From NCBI GenBank assembly GCA_900539715.1, contig UQDA01000006.1, forward strand, positions 1 through 64,000: DNA of 64,000 bases, written 5' to 3'. A program made the translations under genes and the position numbers. Shown one piece after another: positions 33,944 to 42,142 of this stretch. Source of the DNA: an uncultured Lachnospiraceae bacterium (GTDB taxonomy: Bacteria > Bacillota > Clostridia > Lachnospirales > Lachnospiraceae). Position 1 is the first letter of the stretch. Every line of letters starts with the position of its first letter. The notes under the pieces are model-generated. The model was not told the origin of the DNA. It worked only from the letters and a program-made list of their open reading frames with translations, and searched no databases.

Positions 33944-34236
33944 AAATGCTGGCTTTGCCAGCATTTGTACGGCGGCGGTGCACCGCCCTATTCCTGCCTT
34001 AATTAAGCGATGCCTAATTAAGTCTCTCCGAGGGGTCTCTTTCGCCCCCTTTAAAAAGTGGGCGAGCCGACGGCAATCCCCGTAAACCAATCCGCTCCGC
34101 GGGCACTCGCCGTGCGGCAGAGGGAAGCAGTCTTTGACTGCTCCCTCGCGGGAGAGTGTTGGGACTCTGAACGTGTCAAGGGTTGCCCTACGGCGTATCG
34201 GGCTGCGCCCTTGCCCCTTGACACTAGCCAGCATTT
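33944..34236. other. Structured GC-rich non-coding block (candidate origin or RNA)
   Basis: About 290 bp with GC far above the AT-rich surroundings. It starts with a 10-bp hairpin (AAATGCTGGC with GCCAGCATTT, 33944-33966) and ends with an inverted copy of the same word (34226-34236). Internal stems include GTGTCAAGGG with CCCTTGACAC (34173-34182 and 34215-34224), GCAGTC with GACTGC and GGCGGTGCACCGCC. No credible gene. It sits upstream of parA and could be oriT, oriV or a structured RNA. The stretch 33810-34430 has no other feature. Confidence 0.5.
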
Positions 34237-34430
34237 TTATCCATCCTATCCTTTACGTCAAAATGTAATACAAACATGATTTGCAAAATTATCGTTATTT
34301 AATTGTTATACATCCTTTTTATAGATAATATTCGTAAAATAAACTATAATAATATTAAAGATATAAAGCAAAACACAATATATATTATTTTGATTTATAT
34401 CCTGACTACCAAAGAAAAGAGGTCGAATAT

Positions 34431-35279
34431 ATGTGCCAGATCATTTCAGTTGTAACCAATAAAGGCGGCGCAGGAAAAACATCTACTGTTGAATTTTTAT
34501 CACAGTTACTTGCTTATATGAACCACCGTGTTCTCGTCGTCGATCTTGATCCACAAAACAATTTGTCTATGGCGTTGAATTGCTACACAGAAGATTCTAT
34601 TGACATTGTAAATGGTTTACTGCCCCCGGAACATTATAACATAGCCGAAATATTCCGGTTCCGATACAGAAATGAGGAAGAGACAAAACAGTGTATCTAC
34701 CATACACCCATACATAATCTGGATATTATCCCTTCCAGTAAGCGCCACCGCCATACGCTTGTGACTCTGCTTCTAAACAGCTCCGGAAACAATAAAATTA
34801 TTTTAAAAAGAGCACTTGCCCCTCTCCGAAGCAGCTACGATTATATTCTTATTGACAATGCACCCGCCGACGATCTGATAACCTTAAATAGCCTGATGTG
34901 CTCAGATTTGGTCATTGCCCCTATCCGGGCAGATGGTTTTTCATATGAGGGCTGCAAACAGATTATGAGTACCATTTTCAATATACAAGAAGAATATGAC
35001 TATCGTATTCCATTCGGCGGCGTATTTATCACGCAAAGTGAAGAAAACACCAATGCCTGCAAAAATATAAAAAAGATGTGTCAGGAACAGCTTGGCGATT
35101 ATTTTTATAGAACTTCAATCCGAAAAGATACCCATGTTAATGAAATCAATACAACTTACACACCAATACTTCAAAAATTTCCAGACACAAATGCAGTTTA
35201 CGATTATGCCCAATTACTCCTTGAACTTGGAGTCCTCGATTCTAAAGCACAGGCTTTACTGACCGAAGCCATTTCCTGA
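34431..35279 (+). CDS. parA: ParA-type partition ATPase
   Basis: 282 residues with the deviant Walker A KGGAGKTS (11-18), switch region VVDLDPQNNLSM, and Walker B YDYILIDNAPA. No N-terminal HTH, so it is the small ParA type. It should move ParB-bound DNA along the nucleoid. parB follows 70 nt downstream with a palindrome between. Presence on an integrative element implies that the excised circle is actively maintained. Confidence 0.9.
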   Translation: MCQIISVVTNKGGAGKTSTVEFLSQLLAYMNHRVLVVDLDPQNNLSMALNCYTEDSIDIVNGLLPPEHYNIAEIFRFRYRNEEETKQCIYHTPIHNLDIIPSSKRHRHTLVTLLLNSSGNNKIILKRALAPLRSSYDYILIDNAPADDLITLNSLMCSDLVIAPIRADGFSYEGCKQIMSTIFNIQEEYDYRIPFGGVFITQSEENTNACKNIKKMCQEQLGDYFYRTSIRKDTHVNEINTTYTPILQKFPDTNAVYDYAQLLLELGVLDSKAQALLTEAIS

Positions 35280-35293
35280 CCATAAATTTCAAT

Positions 35294-35314
35294 GAGGTGA
35301 ACCGAGTTCACCTC
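35294..35314. repeat. parS-like palindrome 4
   Basis: AGGTGAACCGAGTTCACCT core between parA and parB. Arms are identical to the other sites; only the centre changes. Confidence 0.65.
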
Positions 35315-35349
35315 TAACATAAAAATCGAATGAAAAGGATGATATTATT

Positions 35350-36657
35350 ATGAGCAAACGAAAATTTAATTTTGCAGTTTCAACTGCCGACACATCTAAA
35401 ACAGCTATGCCGGAAACTTTACCCGCAGCATCTGCCCCCAGCACGTTTTCTGCAAAAACGGTAGTACCTGAAGAAAATTACCTAAAAACGCGGCTTATTC
35501 CCCGCGAGAAAATACGCCCCAACCCCAAAAACAAATATGAAATGAAAAATATTGACAGCTTAGCTGACTCCATACTCCATTATGGTCTGATGCAGCCTCT
35601 TGTCGTAATTTATATTACGGAAGATGATACCTATATGCTGGAAACCGGACACCGCAGGGCGGCAGCACTTAATAAGCTGATTCAGACATATTCCTCTTGG
35701 GACGGAGAACCTGATGATCCTGACTACCTTTCTTATTGCCGCTTTGTAAAAATTTTTGAAAAGGGATTTCCCTGCAGCGTTTCTGCCCATATTGATGACG
35801 GAATCAACTATGACAGCGATGATCTCAGCACATTATCTCCCGATGTAATCAGGAGTGAAATCCGCCTCCATCTTACTAATTCAGAGGTTCGGGATATTGA
35901 CCGCGCCCATACCGTGCAGCGTTTATCCGTTTTATATCAAGCGCTTAATCAAGGAAAGCAGAAAAATGAAAAAATCAATGTAAATGAGCAGATTGCGAAT
36001 GATTTGCAAATGACAGCCCGCCAGGTAATCAATTACAAAAATGTTTCAAAATTGATTCCTGAACTTCAGGATGCATTTGATCAGAAAAAAATAACCCTGA
36101 AAGAATCTTCAAAGATCAGCCAGTTGGATCCTGATGAACAGCAGCAAATTTTAGAGTTGATCAATTCGGAAAGCAGCAAATCTGAACTACAGAAAAGCAT
36201 TCAGGAAAAACTTCTGCTCAATGAGTCCTTAAAAAAATTACATACAGATCTGGAACAGCGCGAAAAGGAACTTGCCCAAATACAAAATGAAAAGGAACTT
36301 TTACTCCAGCAACTGAATTCCGCCCAGCCCGATCCTTCTGTAAATTCTCAGCTCATGCAGCAAGCTGAAAAAGAGATTTCTAAAAAAGATCTTGAAATTT
36401 GCGAATTAAAAAAGCAGCTCCAGAATGCACAACAGCAAAAAAAAGATTTTTCTGTCCATGCTTCTTCTGTTCAAGCTGCCCTTAATTTAAAAAGTTCTCT
36501 TTCCGAAAGCTATCGGGTCATTCAGGAACTTTTAAGCGCCTTAACAGCTTATCAAGCTGCTCCCAGTTCTTTGCTTACTGACAATGAAATCCGCCATAAA
36601 CTCGCCGGGCTGTGTCAGTTGCTTCATGAAATTCCTGCGGCTTATACGGATTGCTAA
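35350..36657 (+). CDS. parB: ParB-type partition protein
   Basis: 435 residues. ParB/Srx N-domain (about 45-135) with LIPREKIRPNPKNKYEM and the CTPase motif region ETGHRRAAAL; a central HTH (about 215-245, EQIANDLQMTARQVINYKNV); then a long coiled coil (290-370) and a helical C-terminus. ParB proteins bind palindromic parS sites and spread by CTP clamping. Palindromes lie immediately before and after this gene (35294, 36674). Confidence 0.9.
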   Translation: MSKRKFNFAVSTADTSKTAMPETLPAASAPSTFSAKTVVPEENYLKTRLIPREKIRPNPKNKYEMKNIDSLADSILHYGLMQPLVVIYITEDDTYMLETGHRRAAALNKLIQTYSSWDGEPDDPDYLSYCRFVKIFEKGFPCSVSAHIDDGINYDSDDLSTLSPDVIRSEIRLHLTNSEVRDIDRAHTVQRLSVLYQALNQGKQKNEKINVNEQIANDLQMTARQVINYKNVSKLIPELQDAFDQKKITLKESSKISQLDPDEQQQILELINSESSKSELQKSIQEKLLLNESLKKLHTDLEQREKELAQIQNEKELLLQQLNSAQPDPSVNSQLMQQAEKEISKKDLEICELKKQLQNAQQQKKDFSVHASSVQAALNLKSSLSESYRVIQELLSALTAYQAAPSSLLTDNEIRHKLAGLCQLLHEIPAAYTDC

Positions 36658-36673
36658 CAGGATGACCTCCATT

Positions 36674-36694
36674 GAAGTGAACCCGGTTCACCTC
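36674..36694. repeat. parS-like palindrome 5
   Basis: AAGTGAACCCGGTTCACCT core 16 nt after the parB stop. The following gap to 36861 holds a small hairpin (GCGCCGA with TCGGCGC, 36804-36823) and no gene. Confidence 0.65.
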
Positions 36695-36861
36695 TGAAAT
36701 AATAGGTTGAAACACCTTCCATATGGTAAAAGAAACTGCTATTTCGTAGTTGTTGGGGAAATATATATCACAAGTGCCATGGCGGAATATCTCCTGCCCC
36801 CCTGCGCCGAGGGTCATCGGCGCTTCCCAATATACTCACAAAACAAAACGAGGTATCTAAT

Positions 36862-37434
36862 TTGAAAAAATCCTTTTACCCTATAATCCTATCATCACTT
36901 CTCCTTTGTGGCTGCGGGCACCCTGTTCCTGCCGAGCTGCCGCAGTCATTGCCTGCCGAGCAGCCCGAATCCCTTCCGGACAACAGCTCTATGCATGATT
37001 TTGTTCCCCGAGACAGTGACTGTCTTTGTGTAGATCACTGCACGCCTGAAACGATAAATAATGATTGCCCTGTATGTGCATCAGCATTCGACTTAGAGCG
37101 GGTATGTTTAGGAGCTTTTCCGGAACTGTATACTGAAAACTCCGGAAACTATGTTTATTTTAATGGTTGCGATGAAATTTATGCCCCTGACTTTTTCCCC
37201 ACAGAAGTCTGGCAATCTATCCCCCAATCCCTTCCGCTATACCTTCAGGCAATGGGATTATCCGGCATCAGCGAATTGCAGGTTCTTCCCAAAAGCATTA
37301 TAAACACAGATACTGAGCAATCTTTTTGCTGCTTTTCGGAAATTTATCCCGATAGCAAAATTAAAATCAGCTATCAGAATGATAAACTTGATTATTCTAT
37401 GTCTATAATGGATCGGAGCGAATATCATGACTAA
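36862..37434 (+). CDS. Putative lipoprotein
   Basis: 190 residues with a lipoprotein signal peptide (MKKSFYPIILSSLLLCGCGH); the lipobox ends in Cys18 or Cys16. The mature part is Pro/Glu-rich at first, then has a Cys-containing segment (CLCVDHC, CPVCAS) and a folded domain. TTG start with GAGG 9 nt upstream. It overlaps the next HTH gene by 8 nt. Could be a surface-exclusion or mating-contact protein; no family recognised. Confidence 0.65.
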   Translation: MKKSFYPIILSSLLLCGCGHPVPAELPQSLPAEQPESLPDNSSMHDFVPRDSDCLCVDHCTPETINNDCPVCASAFDLERVCLGAFPELYTENSGNYVYFNGCDEIYAPDFFPTEVWQSIPQSLPLYLQAMGLSGISELQVLPKSIINTDTEQSFCCFSEIYPDSKIKISYQNDKLDYSMSIMDRSEYHD

Positions 37435-37675
37435 AACAGAAACTATCTTCAAAAAAAACCTGATCGGCTTACGGCAGAAACGTAACATTACCCCTTACCG
37501 TGTTGCAAAAGATACCGGCATCAGCTTGCCTTACTATTATCGTACAGAAAATCCGGACATCAGCCAACGCCCCGATTTTTTATACCTTGAACGGCTTGCT
37601 GAATACTATCAGTTATCTGTAAGCGATCTTCTCTCTCCGGCGCTACTTGACTCTGAAACTTGTAATAAATCTTGA
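37427..37675 (+). CDS. XRE-family HTH regulator (small)
   Basis: 82 residues, Cro/C1-type HTH: NLIGLRQKRNITPYRVAKDT, SLPYYYRTENPD, then the last helices LYLERLAEYYQLSVSDLLSP. Overlaps the lipoprotein gene, so co-transcribed. May control parAB or the lipoprotein operon. Confidence 0.75.
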   Translation: MTKTETIFKKNLIGLRQKRNITPYRVAKDTGISLPYYYRTENPDISQRPDFLYLERLAEYYQLSVSDLLSPALLDSETCNKS

Positions 37676-37694
37676 AAATATTGAGGAAAATAAA

Positions 37695-37817
37695 ATGGAT
37701 GAAAAGAAACTCAACCGTCTCTATGATCTTTTGGAACGTCTTGACAATGAACACGATACCGAAACGGCTGCAGCACTGAAAGAAGCAATTTTTAAGCTTG
37801 AACATATCAGCTCTTAA
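37695..37817 (+). CDS. 40-aa helical peptide
   Basis: Short frame with GAGGA 8 nt upstream, starting MDEKKLNRLYDLLERLDNEH; highly charged, predicted to be two helices. Co-directional with the HTH gene 20 nt upstream. Function unknown. Confidence 0.45.
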   Translation: MDEKKLNRLYDLLERLDNEHDTETAAALKEAIFKLEHISS

Positions 37818-37921
37818 AATATGATATTTGATGTCAAATTATCTAAACAGCAGACAACGATTTAAAAAACATATAAAAATATATTGCCTTTCAGCCACAC
37901 GGGAGTTTGAAAATTTAAGAC

Positions 37922-37950
37922 TTGAAACTGAATATAAAAAGAGCTATAAT
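37922..37950 (+). promoter_or_regulatory. Promoter of the antisense RNA (type I toxin-antitoxin)
   Basis: TTGAAA, 17-bp spacer, TATAAT; transcription should start near 37957 and run toward the toxin gene. Confidence 0.75.
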
Positions 37951-37956
37951 GTACTT

Positions 37957-38052
37957 AACAAGAGAGCCGATGACTAGAATACACCTAGCCGCCGGTAAAT
38001 AGATGTTACAAAAGTAGCGCCTTAGTTTACCAGACCGAGGGCGCTACTTTTT
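37957..38052 (+). ncRNA. Type I antitoxin RNA converging on a holin-like toxin gene
   Basis: About 95 nt from the promoter to a terminator with stem AAAGTAGCGCC (38011-38021) and its complement (38040-38050) followed by Ts. The 3' end overlaps the last codons of the toxin gene on the other strand, the usual convergent arrangement of Fst/RNAII- or txpA/ratA-like systems. Confidence 0.7.
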
Positions 38053-38130
38053 GCGTGATACGAGAATAACAAGAGTTATCACAGCGCAAAGCATTGTTAC
38101 AAACTGAAATAATTCTGAATATGTAACCAT
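38044..38130 (-). CDS. Holin-like type I toxin peptide (28 aa)
   Basis: MVTYSELFQFVTMLCAVITL followed by VILVSRKK: a single membrane helix with a basic end, matching the putative holin-like toxin family of Firmicutes. AAGGGG lies about 12 nt upstream and a TATAAT at 38203 on the same strand could serve as its -10. Toxicity would come from membrane depolarisation. Confidence 0.7.
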   Translation of the reverse strand: MVTYSELFQFVTMLCAVITLVILVSRKK

Positions 38131-38211
38131 TAGCACCAGCCCCTTTCTTTTGTATCTCAACGGCTGGCATAATCGCCCCATCGGCTCCCTAGGTAAATAC
38201 ATTATAACTTT

Positions 38212-38426
38212 CTATTCTTTGATATGCTCTAAAATATCTCCCGGCTGACAATTCATGGCACTACAAATCTTATCTATAACTTCAAGCGAAATATATTTAT
38301 TTTTTGATATTTTCGCCATAGTTGCCGGAGACACTTCTATTTTTTTCTTAATTCTTCTTTTCCTATTCCGTTTCTATTCATAAGGTAGACCGCTTCTGTG
38401 GCTTTCCCTTTTTCTATTATCAACAT
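38212..38426 (-). pseudogene. Frameshifted XRE-type HTH gene (A7 tract)
   Basis: Two frames join into one small HTH protein: the first begins with ATG at 38426 and stops in a run of seven A residues; the second continues EVSPATMAKISKNKYISLEV and ends DILEHIKE. One extra A would restore a single frame of about 71 residues. It may be a simple pseudogene, or a gene switched by slippage. Confidence 0.65.
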
Positions 38427-38747
38427 AGCACGTCTGCTACACTATATCAAGCATTTTCACGCTCTAATTACTAAAATAATCAAGCCATTCCGCCAATATA
38501 TCCGCCCTGTTTTCCATAATATAACGAACTATTTTTTTAGCTCTTTTATTGCTATCTGACTTTTATAGAATAAGGGGATATCACAGCTCCCCCCATCCTT
38601 GATTACCCCGTTTCTCATCCAGCGGTGCCGTCTACGGCAGACCGAGAGCAGCGGAACCCATGGGGCGGCGGGCTGGCTCGGTCAGCGTCCGGCATTCAGC
38701 AACATTAGTTTACGCTGAAATCCCATCAGAAAACCTCAAATCATACC
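38427..38747. other. Non-coding stretch inside the invertible segment
   Basis: No gene seen. The left part is AT-rich; 38600-38700 is GC-rich with small stems (GCCG-tcta-CGGC near 38627) and looks like the remnant of a mobile-element end. A 15-codon frame ending AEWLDYF reads leftward near 38480-38520 but is too short to call. Confidence 0.35.
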
Positions 38748-38776
38748 TTGAAATATAAAATATGATATTGTATAAT
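38748..38776 (+). promoter_or_regulatory. Strong outward promoter just inside the right inverted site
   Basis: TTGAAA, exactly 17 bp, TATAAT: close to the full sigma-A consensus. It fires rightward across the right 26-bp site at 38789. In the present orientation the next gene (glycosyltransferase) is on the opposite strand. After inversion at the 26-bp sites it would read into virD4. Confidence 0.8.
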
Positions 38777-38788
38777 TTTCTTGAAAAG

Positions 38789-38814
38789 TTGGTCAAAATA
38801 GCTCTTTTGACTAA
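38789..38814. repeat. Right 26-bp inverted site (tyrosine-recombinase core-like)
   Basis: Exact reverse complement of 28873-28898; flanks differ, so the identity is confined to the 26 bp. Arms of 10 bp around an asymmetric 6-bp centre, as for recombinase crossover sites. Confidence 0.85.
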
Positions 38815-38855
38815 CTTTTCATTTTAGAGATTTTTATGGTTCAAGTATATATTTT

Positions 38856-40235
38856 TTATCTGGAATAAACCGCAAATTTTTCTGTTCCGAAGGAGTATTC
38901 TCCCCTGTATTCCATATCTTTTTTTATTTTCTGATTCCTGCCGTCTTCTGCCATGCGTTCAGCTTCAAGATACCAGATATTCTCCCCCTTCTCCGGCATT
39001 TCCCCTTCTTTTAATTCATATATTTCCGGCTCAATAATATAATACTTCAGACAGAACCTTAAGTATCCATATCCATCATCCAAATAATATATTGTATCGT
39101 TTTCATCCATGTTTTGCTCTGCAAATTCTACAAATTTCTCTGTCGTCCGTTCTTTCTGCAGTTCATACAGTCCCTTAAATGCATCACCACCGATAATTCC
39201 AAAAATCACAAAACACGGTATCATCAAAATAATCGGAAGCTTTCTTACCAGCATTGCACTTCCTAAAATGGCAAGTATAATTCCGGGAATCAAATACCGA
39301 CTTGTCATAACAGGTCTGTCCATAACATACATATATAATGTTCCTATACAAAATACTCCCCAAACGGCACAAACTGCTGTAAGTTCCCACCAATGCTCCG
39401 CTTTCTTTTCCTTTAGCAGCAATACCAGCGCCATAATTGGAAAGATCAACAAGATTCCCATATATAATTTTTCCGAATACGGAACAATACTGTAAAACAA
39501 TTCCCGAATAACGCCCAGACGGGACTCCGGAAATTCTATCCAATATTCCCCGTTTACTTTCATTACCTGATTGATCGCTACAAACAGCCAGGGAATATAT
39601 CCTAAAACAGTTGCTCCGCAACCTACCAGCCACATGAGTAACTTTTTCCCATTTTGTGTAAAAAGAAAATATACCCCTGCTCCGCCATACGTGATGACCA
39701 TAATAAGCACGCCAAAATAATGATTGTATGCAGTAAAAAGACCGGACATAAAAAAATACACAAAATATTTCTTTTCAATCTTTTCTTTGGCAATCATATA
39801 ATACAGAGAAATCGCATTCATGATTATCCAAAACGCTGTCCATGAATACATTCTGATTTCTACTGCTTTTTGGAACATAAAGGGATTTCCAAATAAAAGA
39901 ATCAAATACCAGACTGCGCTTTTGCTTCCTGCTTTTCTATGAAGCCACCATCCTCCTATTCCTGCAATCAATATTGAGGGAATGGCAGAGAACATTCTCG
40001 CTGCACATACAGAATTTCCAAATATGCTCCTCCATATTTTCAATCCAATATAATATAACGGCGGATGAACGTCCTGACTTAAAACTCCCATCATTTCTTT
40101 CCATGAAAGTGCTGTCCAGTTCATACTGAAAAATTCGTCATAATTCATCGACCCATTAAAGGTCAATAAAACTGTCAATATACCAACAATCAATAATATA
40201 ACCGCAATAAGTCCTTCTTCTTTTTTCTTATGCAT
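38856..40235 (-). CDS. Polytopic membrane glycosyltransferase (GT39/ArnT-like)
   Basis: About 459 residues with roughly 10-12 membrane segments and a conserved first luminal loop containing NYDEFFSMNW and the SQDVHPPLYYIGLKIW segment, where the Asp and the HPPL motif mark dolichyl-phosphate-type mannosyltransferase relatives. It would transfer a lipid-linked sugar to a surface target. The ATG at 40235 is chosen (AGGGAG 6 nt upstream); its 5' end overlaps the HTH gene. Cargo gene of the element; may alter the recipient cell surface. Confidence 0.8.
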   Translation of the reverse strand: MHKKKEEGLIAVILLIVGILTVLLTFNGSMNYDEFFSMNWTALSWKEMMGVLSQDVHPPLYYIGLKIWRSIFGNSVCAARMFSAIPSILIAGIGGWWLHRKAGSKSAVWYLILLFGNPFMFQKAVEIRMYSWTAFWIIMNAISLYYMIAKEKIEKKYFVYFFMSGLFTAYNHYFGVLIMVITYGGAGVYFLFTQNGKKLLMWLVGCGATVLGYIPWLFVAINQVMKVNGEYWIEFPESRLGVIRELFYSIVPYSEKLYMGILLIFPIMALVLLLKEKKAEHWWELTAVCAVWGVFCIGTLYMYVMDRPVMTSRYLIPGIILAILGSAMLVRKLPIILMIPCFVIFGIIGGDAFKGLYELQKERTTEKFVEFAEQNMDENDTIYYLDDGYGYLRFCLKYYIIEPEIYELKEGEMPEKGENIWYLEAERMAEDGRNQKIKKDMEYRGEYSFGTEKFAVYSR

Positions 40236-40245
40236 TTCCATCTCC

Positions 40246-40575
40246 CTATTTAAAAGCATTTTCCATAAATGCTTTCATTGCTTTCTTTTCTTTTTTATCA
40301 AGACAGTTATACATATTAAGTATTTCTATCTGATCATCTGTCATACTATAAATTTTCCCATCTGTTGAAAAAAATTGTGAAATTGTAATTCCAAAGGCAT
40401 CACACATTTTCCTGATTGATAAAATGGATGGACTGTTTCTATGAAGCATATTATGAAGCGTAGAATGAGGAATTCCACTCTCTATTGACAGCTTGTAAAG
40501 CGACCAGTTTCTCTCTGCACAAAGCTGCTTAATCCTGTTTATAATGAACTCCGATTCAGTCATATCAATGTTCAA
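40246..40575 (-). CDS. XRE-family HTH regulator upstream of the glycosyltransferase
   Basis: 109 residues with RIKQLCAERNWSLYKLSIES and GIPHSTLHNMLHR as the HTH, and a C-terminal helical dimerisation part (DDQIEILNMYNCLDKKEKKA). TTG start at 40575 (AGGTGG upstream) or ATG at 40563. Tightly linked to the glycosyltransferase, so it probably controls it. Confidence 0.75.
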   Translation of the reverse strand: MNIDMTESEFIINRIKQLCAERNWSLYKLSIESGIPHSTLHNMLHRNSPSILSIRKMCDAFGITISQFFSTDGKIYSMTDDQIEILNMYNCLDKKEKKAMKAFMENAFK

Positions 40576-41145
40576 CCTATACCACCTATTTCCGAAATAT
40601 TATATTTCAATTATGAACCATATTTTTACAAATACATAGTTTTTAAATTTACAACTATTTTATTTCCCATTATGGCAATAATCTATTTTACAATACCTGA
40701 AATTCGCCATCAATTTCTTTCGTGTAATACAATTATGAAGTGAACCCAGTTCACCTCTATTTGAATAAGAAAGGATATTACAGAAAGAATTTATAAAGAA
40801 TAGATATGCTCTTCCTAATACCATAAAAATTCCTTGTAAATAATATCGTTTCCCTTTTAATCCCCCATAGCAATATTTGAATATCATTTATTTGCAATAT
40901 ATTATTTTTTGAATTTAACGAAATTATCTTTCCCTTGTATTTGAATGATTTACTCTCTATGTCCTCAATTTTTGAATAGAATTCTCTTCCTTTTTCTGTT
41001 TTCTCTGCCGAATATATACAAAATCATTTTCACAAAATTTTCTATTCAAAATCAGGAAACACTTTTAGCCCCGACATATCCTGCCGAGGCTCTGAAACTT
41101 TTTTATATGATATTTCTAATTATAACTCAATGCACAGCTCTCTTA
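40576..41145. other. AT-rich intergenic region
   Basis: No gene recognised on either strand over about 570 bp. Contains parS-like palindrome 6 and several AT-rich promoter-like words. It separates the cargo pair from the replication-initiator-like gene. Confidence 0.5.
40737..40757. repeat. parS-like palindrome 6
   Basis: AAGTGAACCCAGTTCACCT core with one centre change; 4 kb from parB and near the right end of the element. Confidence 0.6.
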
Positions 41146-42006
41146 CTATGCATCCATTTCTTCTTTTAACAGTTTATGAACCAATGCCGGATTCAGCTCT
41201 CTTACTATTTTTTCACCCGGCAATTTATAATAATTGATGGCTTCAATGCTTTTTTGAATCGCCTTGTTTAAAAGATCTTTTATATTTCTTCCCCTTGCGG
41301 ACGCTCTTTCTTTATATTGTATCATTAAACCGCTTATATCATTTGCTGCCTTCCGGTCTGTCTCTTTTATCCTGTTTCTCCTGCATATCATCGTTGTAAT
41401 ATTTTTGCTATACATCTCATTATCCGTAAAAGAATCATTTTCCTTAATCATACTTTTAGGCAAAAAAAACAGTTTAAATTCATATTTTTTAATCTGAAAA
41501 AAGCTTTTTATTTTTTGTATGTATCCGCGAATTGTTTTTCGGGAAACACGAAATATCTCCATATATTTCTTATAAAAATTTTCTGTCAAAATGACAAATT
41601 TCCCTTTATTGCAATATGTCAAACGCATCAACTCCAGCACTAATAATTTTTCCATTCCTTTCATTGATTTGAATGTTTCTGAATACAAAAATCTTTTCCC
41701 CGTATTGATATATCCTTCACTATAGCTTTGATCAGAAACAAACGCATTATCTTCTATCTTTATATCAATGTCACTCTGGTCTCTTTTTATACACGAAATA
41801 ATCCCCTTTTTTAAAAGAGAATCCTTTATATTATAAAATGATTGAATGGAAATTCCTATACTTGTACAAATATCCTTATAGTACACTCCGCAGATATTTC
41901 CTTCTTCATCCTGAAACCGAGAAATGTATAACAAAAAATCTAACTCTTTACTGCTGATTTGCTTTTCTATGCACTTTTGTATTACAGCATTTTTTAGCTT
42001 TTGCAT
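41146..42006 (-). CDS. Winged-helix replication-initiator-like protein
   Basis: 286 residues with two apparent winged-helix modules: residues about 12-75 (SKELDFLLYISRFQDEEG, then IGISIQSFYNIKDSLLKKGI) and about 120-185 (MEKLLVLELMRLTYCNKG, RVSRKTIRGYIQKIKSFF). Two tandem winged helices near a parAB locus suggest a RepA_N- or Rep_3-like initiator, but no diagnostic motif is present. ATG at 42006 is chosen (TTTGGAG 8 nt upstream). Function by inference only. Confidence 0.45.
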   Translation of the reverse strand: MQKLKNAVIQKCIEKQISSKELDFLLYISRFQDEEGNICGVYYKDICTSIGISIQSFYNIKDSLLKKGIISCIKRDQSDIDIKIEDNAFVSDQSYSEGYINTGKRFLYSETFKSMKGMEKLLVLELMRLTYCNKGKFVILTENFYKKYMEIFRVSRKTIRGYIQKIKSFFQIKKYEFKLFFLPKSMIKENDSFTDNEMYSKNITTMICRRNRIKETDRKAANDISGLMIQYKERASARGRNIKDLLNKAIQKSIEAINYYKLPGEKIVRELNPALVHKLLKEEMDA

Positions 42007-42106
42007 TCTTTTTCTCCAAACCAATGTTGACATTTTATCTTGAAAGCTTTATATTATAGTTGTCTATTAGCAAGACAGCATATTTTGAATATGCGTGCGT
42101 TTTCCG

Positions 42107-42136
42107 AAAAAGTCCTCTCGTGCGTGAGGGCTTTTT
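42107..42136 (-). terminator. Terminator of the RHH gene at the right end
   Basis: 11-bp stem with one mismatch (AAAAAGTCCTC with GAGGGCTTTTT), 8-nt loop, TTTTT on the minus strand. Confidence 0.75.
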
Positions 42137-42142
42137 CTATTG

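Noticed and set aside
36804..36823. Terminator after parB
   Set aside because: GC-rich hairpin has no T-tract on either side; left as a structural element only.
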